This document shows positions 63,948-64,000 of a stretch of 64,000 bases of DNA, piece after piece. The position numbers and the translations under genes were made by a program. The DNA comes from Flagellimonas onchidii. Its GTDB lineage: Bacteria > Bacteroidota > Bacteroidia > Flavobacteriales > Flavobacteriaceae. The notes under the pieces were generated by a model that made no database searches, was not told the DNA's origin, and saw only the letters and a program-made list of their open reading frames with translations. Position 1 is the first letter of the stretch. Each line of letters opens with the position of its first letter. Location: NCBI RefSeq assembly GCF_004804315.1, contig NZ_SRXX01000001.1:62001-126000 (forward strand), in the 5' to 3' direction.

Positions 63948-64000
63948 AAAAATAAAAAGTCAGAAATCTACATAAAGAAAATCCCAACCATCCAACCATC

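Overview
This window looks like a piece of chromosome from a Bacteroidota bacterium, most likely a marine Flavobacteriaceae (Muricauda/Zobellia/Maribacter-like). The reasons are: paired SusC/SusD proteins with an ECF sigma factor and a FecR-type anti-sigma factor; type IX secretion 'type B' C-terminal sorting domains; LruC-domain lipoproteins; a Rho factor with the long basic insert typical of the phylum; the core order clpS-prmA-tpiA-(DoxX-like)-DUF1599 divergent from folP-cdaA; low GC; and weak Shine-Dalgarno signals. No taxon was computed; this is judged from gene content only.

Region 1 (1-11.2 kb, all minus strand) is a sigma/anti-sigma-controlled glycan uptake operon: ECF sigma factor, FecR, SusC-type TonB receptor carrying the STN signalling domain, SusD lipoprotein, then two paralogous FG-GAP/ASPIC lipoproteins, the last running off the left edge. 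A strong hairpin separates susD from the FG-GAP genes and another lies between fecR and susC.

Region 2 (11.3-31.7 kb) is a fucose-glycan utilisation locus in visible decay. Intact genes are a LacI regulator, a 2-keto-3-deoxy sugar-acid dehydratase (FAH family) plus alpha-ketoglutarate semialdehyde dehydrogenase, a GH29 alpha-L-fucosidase with a PA14 domain, a large GH-D-clan-like secreted protein, a GH20-type hexosaminidase, a FucP-type permease and an alkaline phosphatase. Broken genes are a 3'-truncated GH29, a GH95 with two in-frame amber codons and two frameshifts, a GH16 with one nonsense codon and two frameshifts, and a DUF6786-like lipoprotein with a homopolymer slip at its C terminus. 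Two short coding remnants lie in the long spacers. Together the enzymes would strip fucose and hexosamine from a fucosylated glycan, import fucose and burn sugar acids, but several steps are now lost.

Region 3 (31.7-48.4 kb) is core housekeeping: clpS, prmA, tpiA, DoxX-like, DUF1599 (with two inserted four-helix-bundle genes), folP, cdaA, an ABC exporter, truA, a YfcE-type phosphoesterase, a PqqB-like metallo-hydrolase, DUF4293 and rho, with a pair of 95-bp palindromic-ended repeats around one small secreted protein.

Region 4 (48.4-64 kb) holds two tandem LruC-domain lipoproteins preceded by similar regulatory regions containing LytTR-like direct repeats, rpsT, two identical tRNA-Glu genes, proS, a Gly/Trp- then Arg/Ser-rich lipoprotein, a FadL-like outer membrane protein, two T9SS type-B secreted proteins, folE, cysS and yidD, ending in a heptanucleotide tandem repeat.
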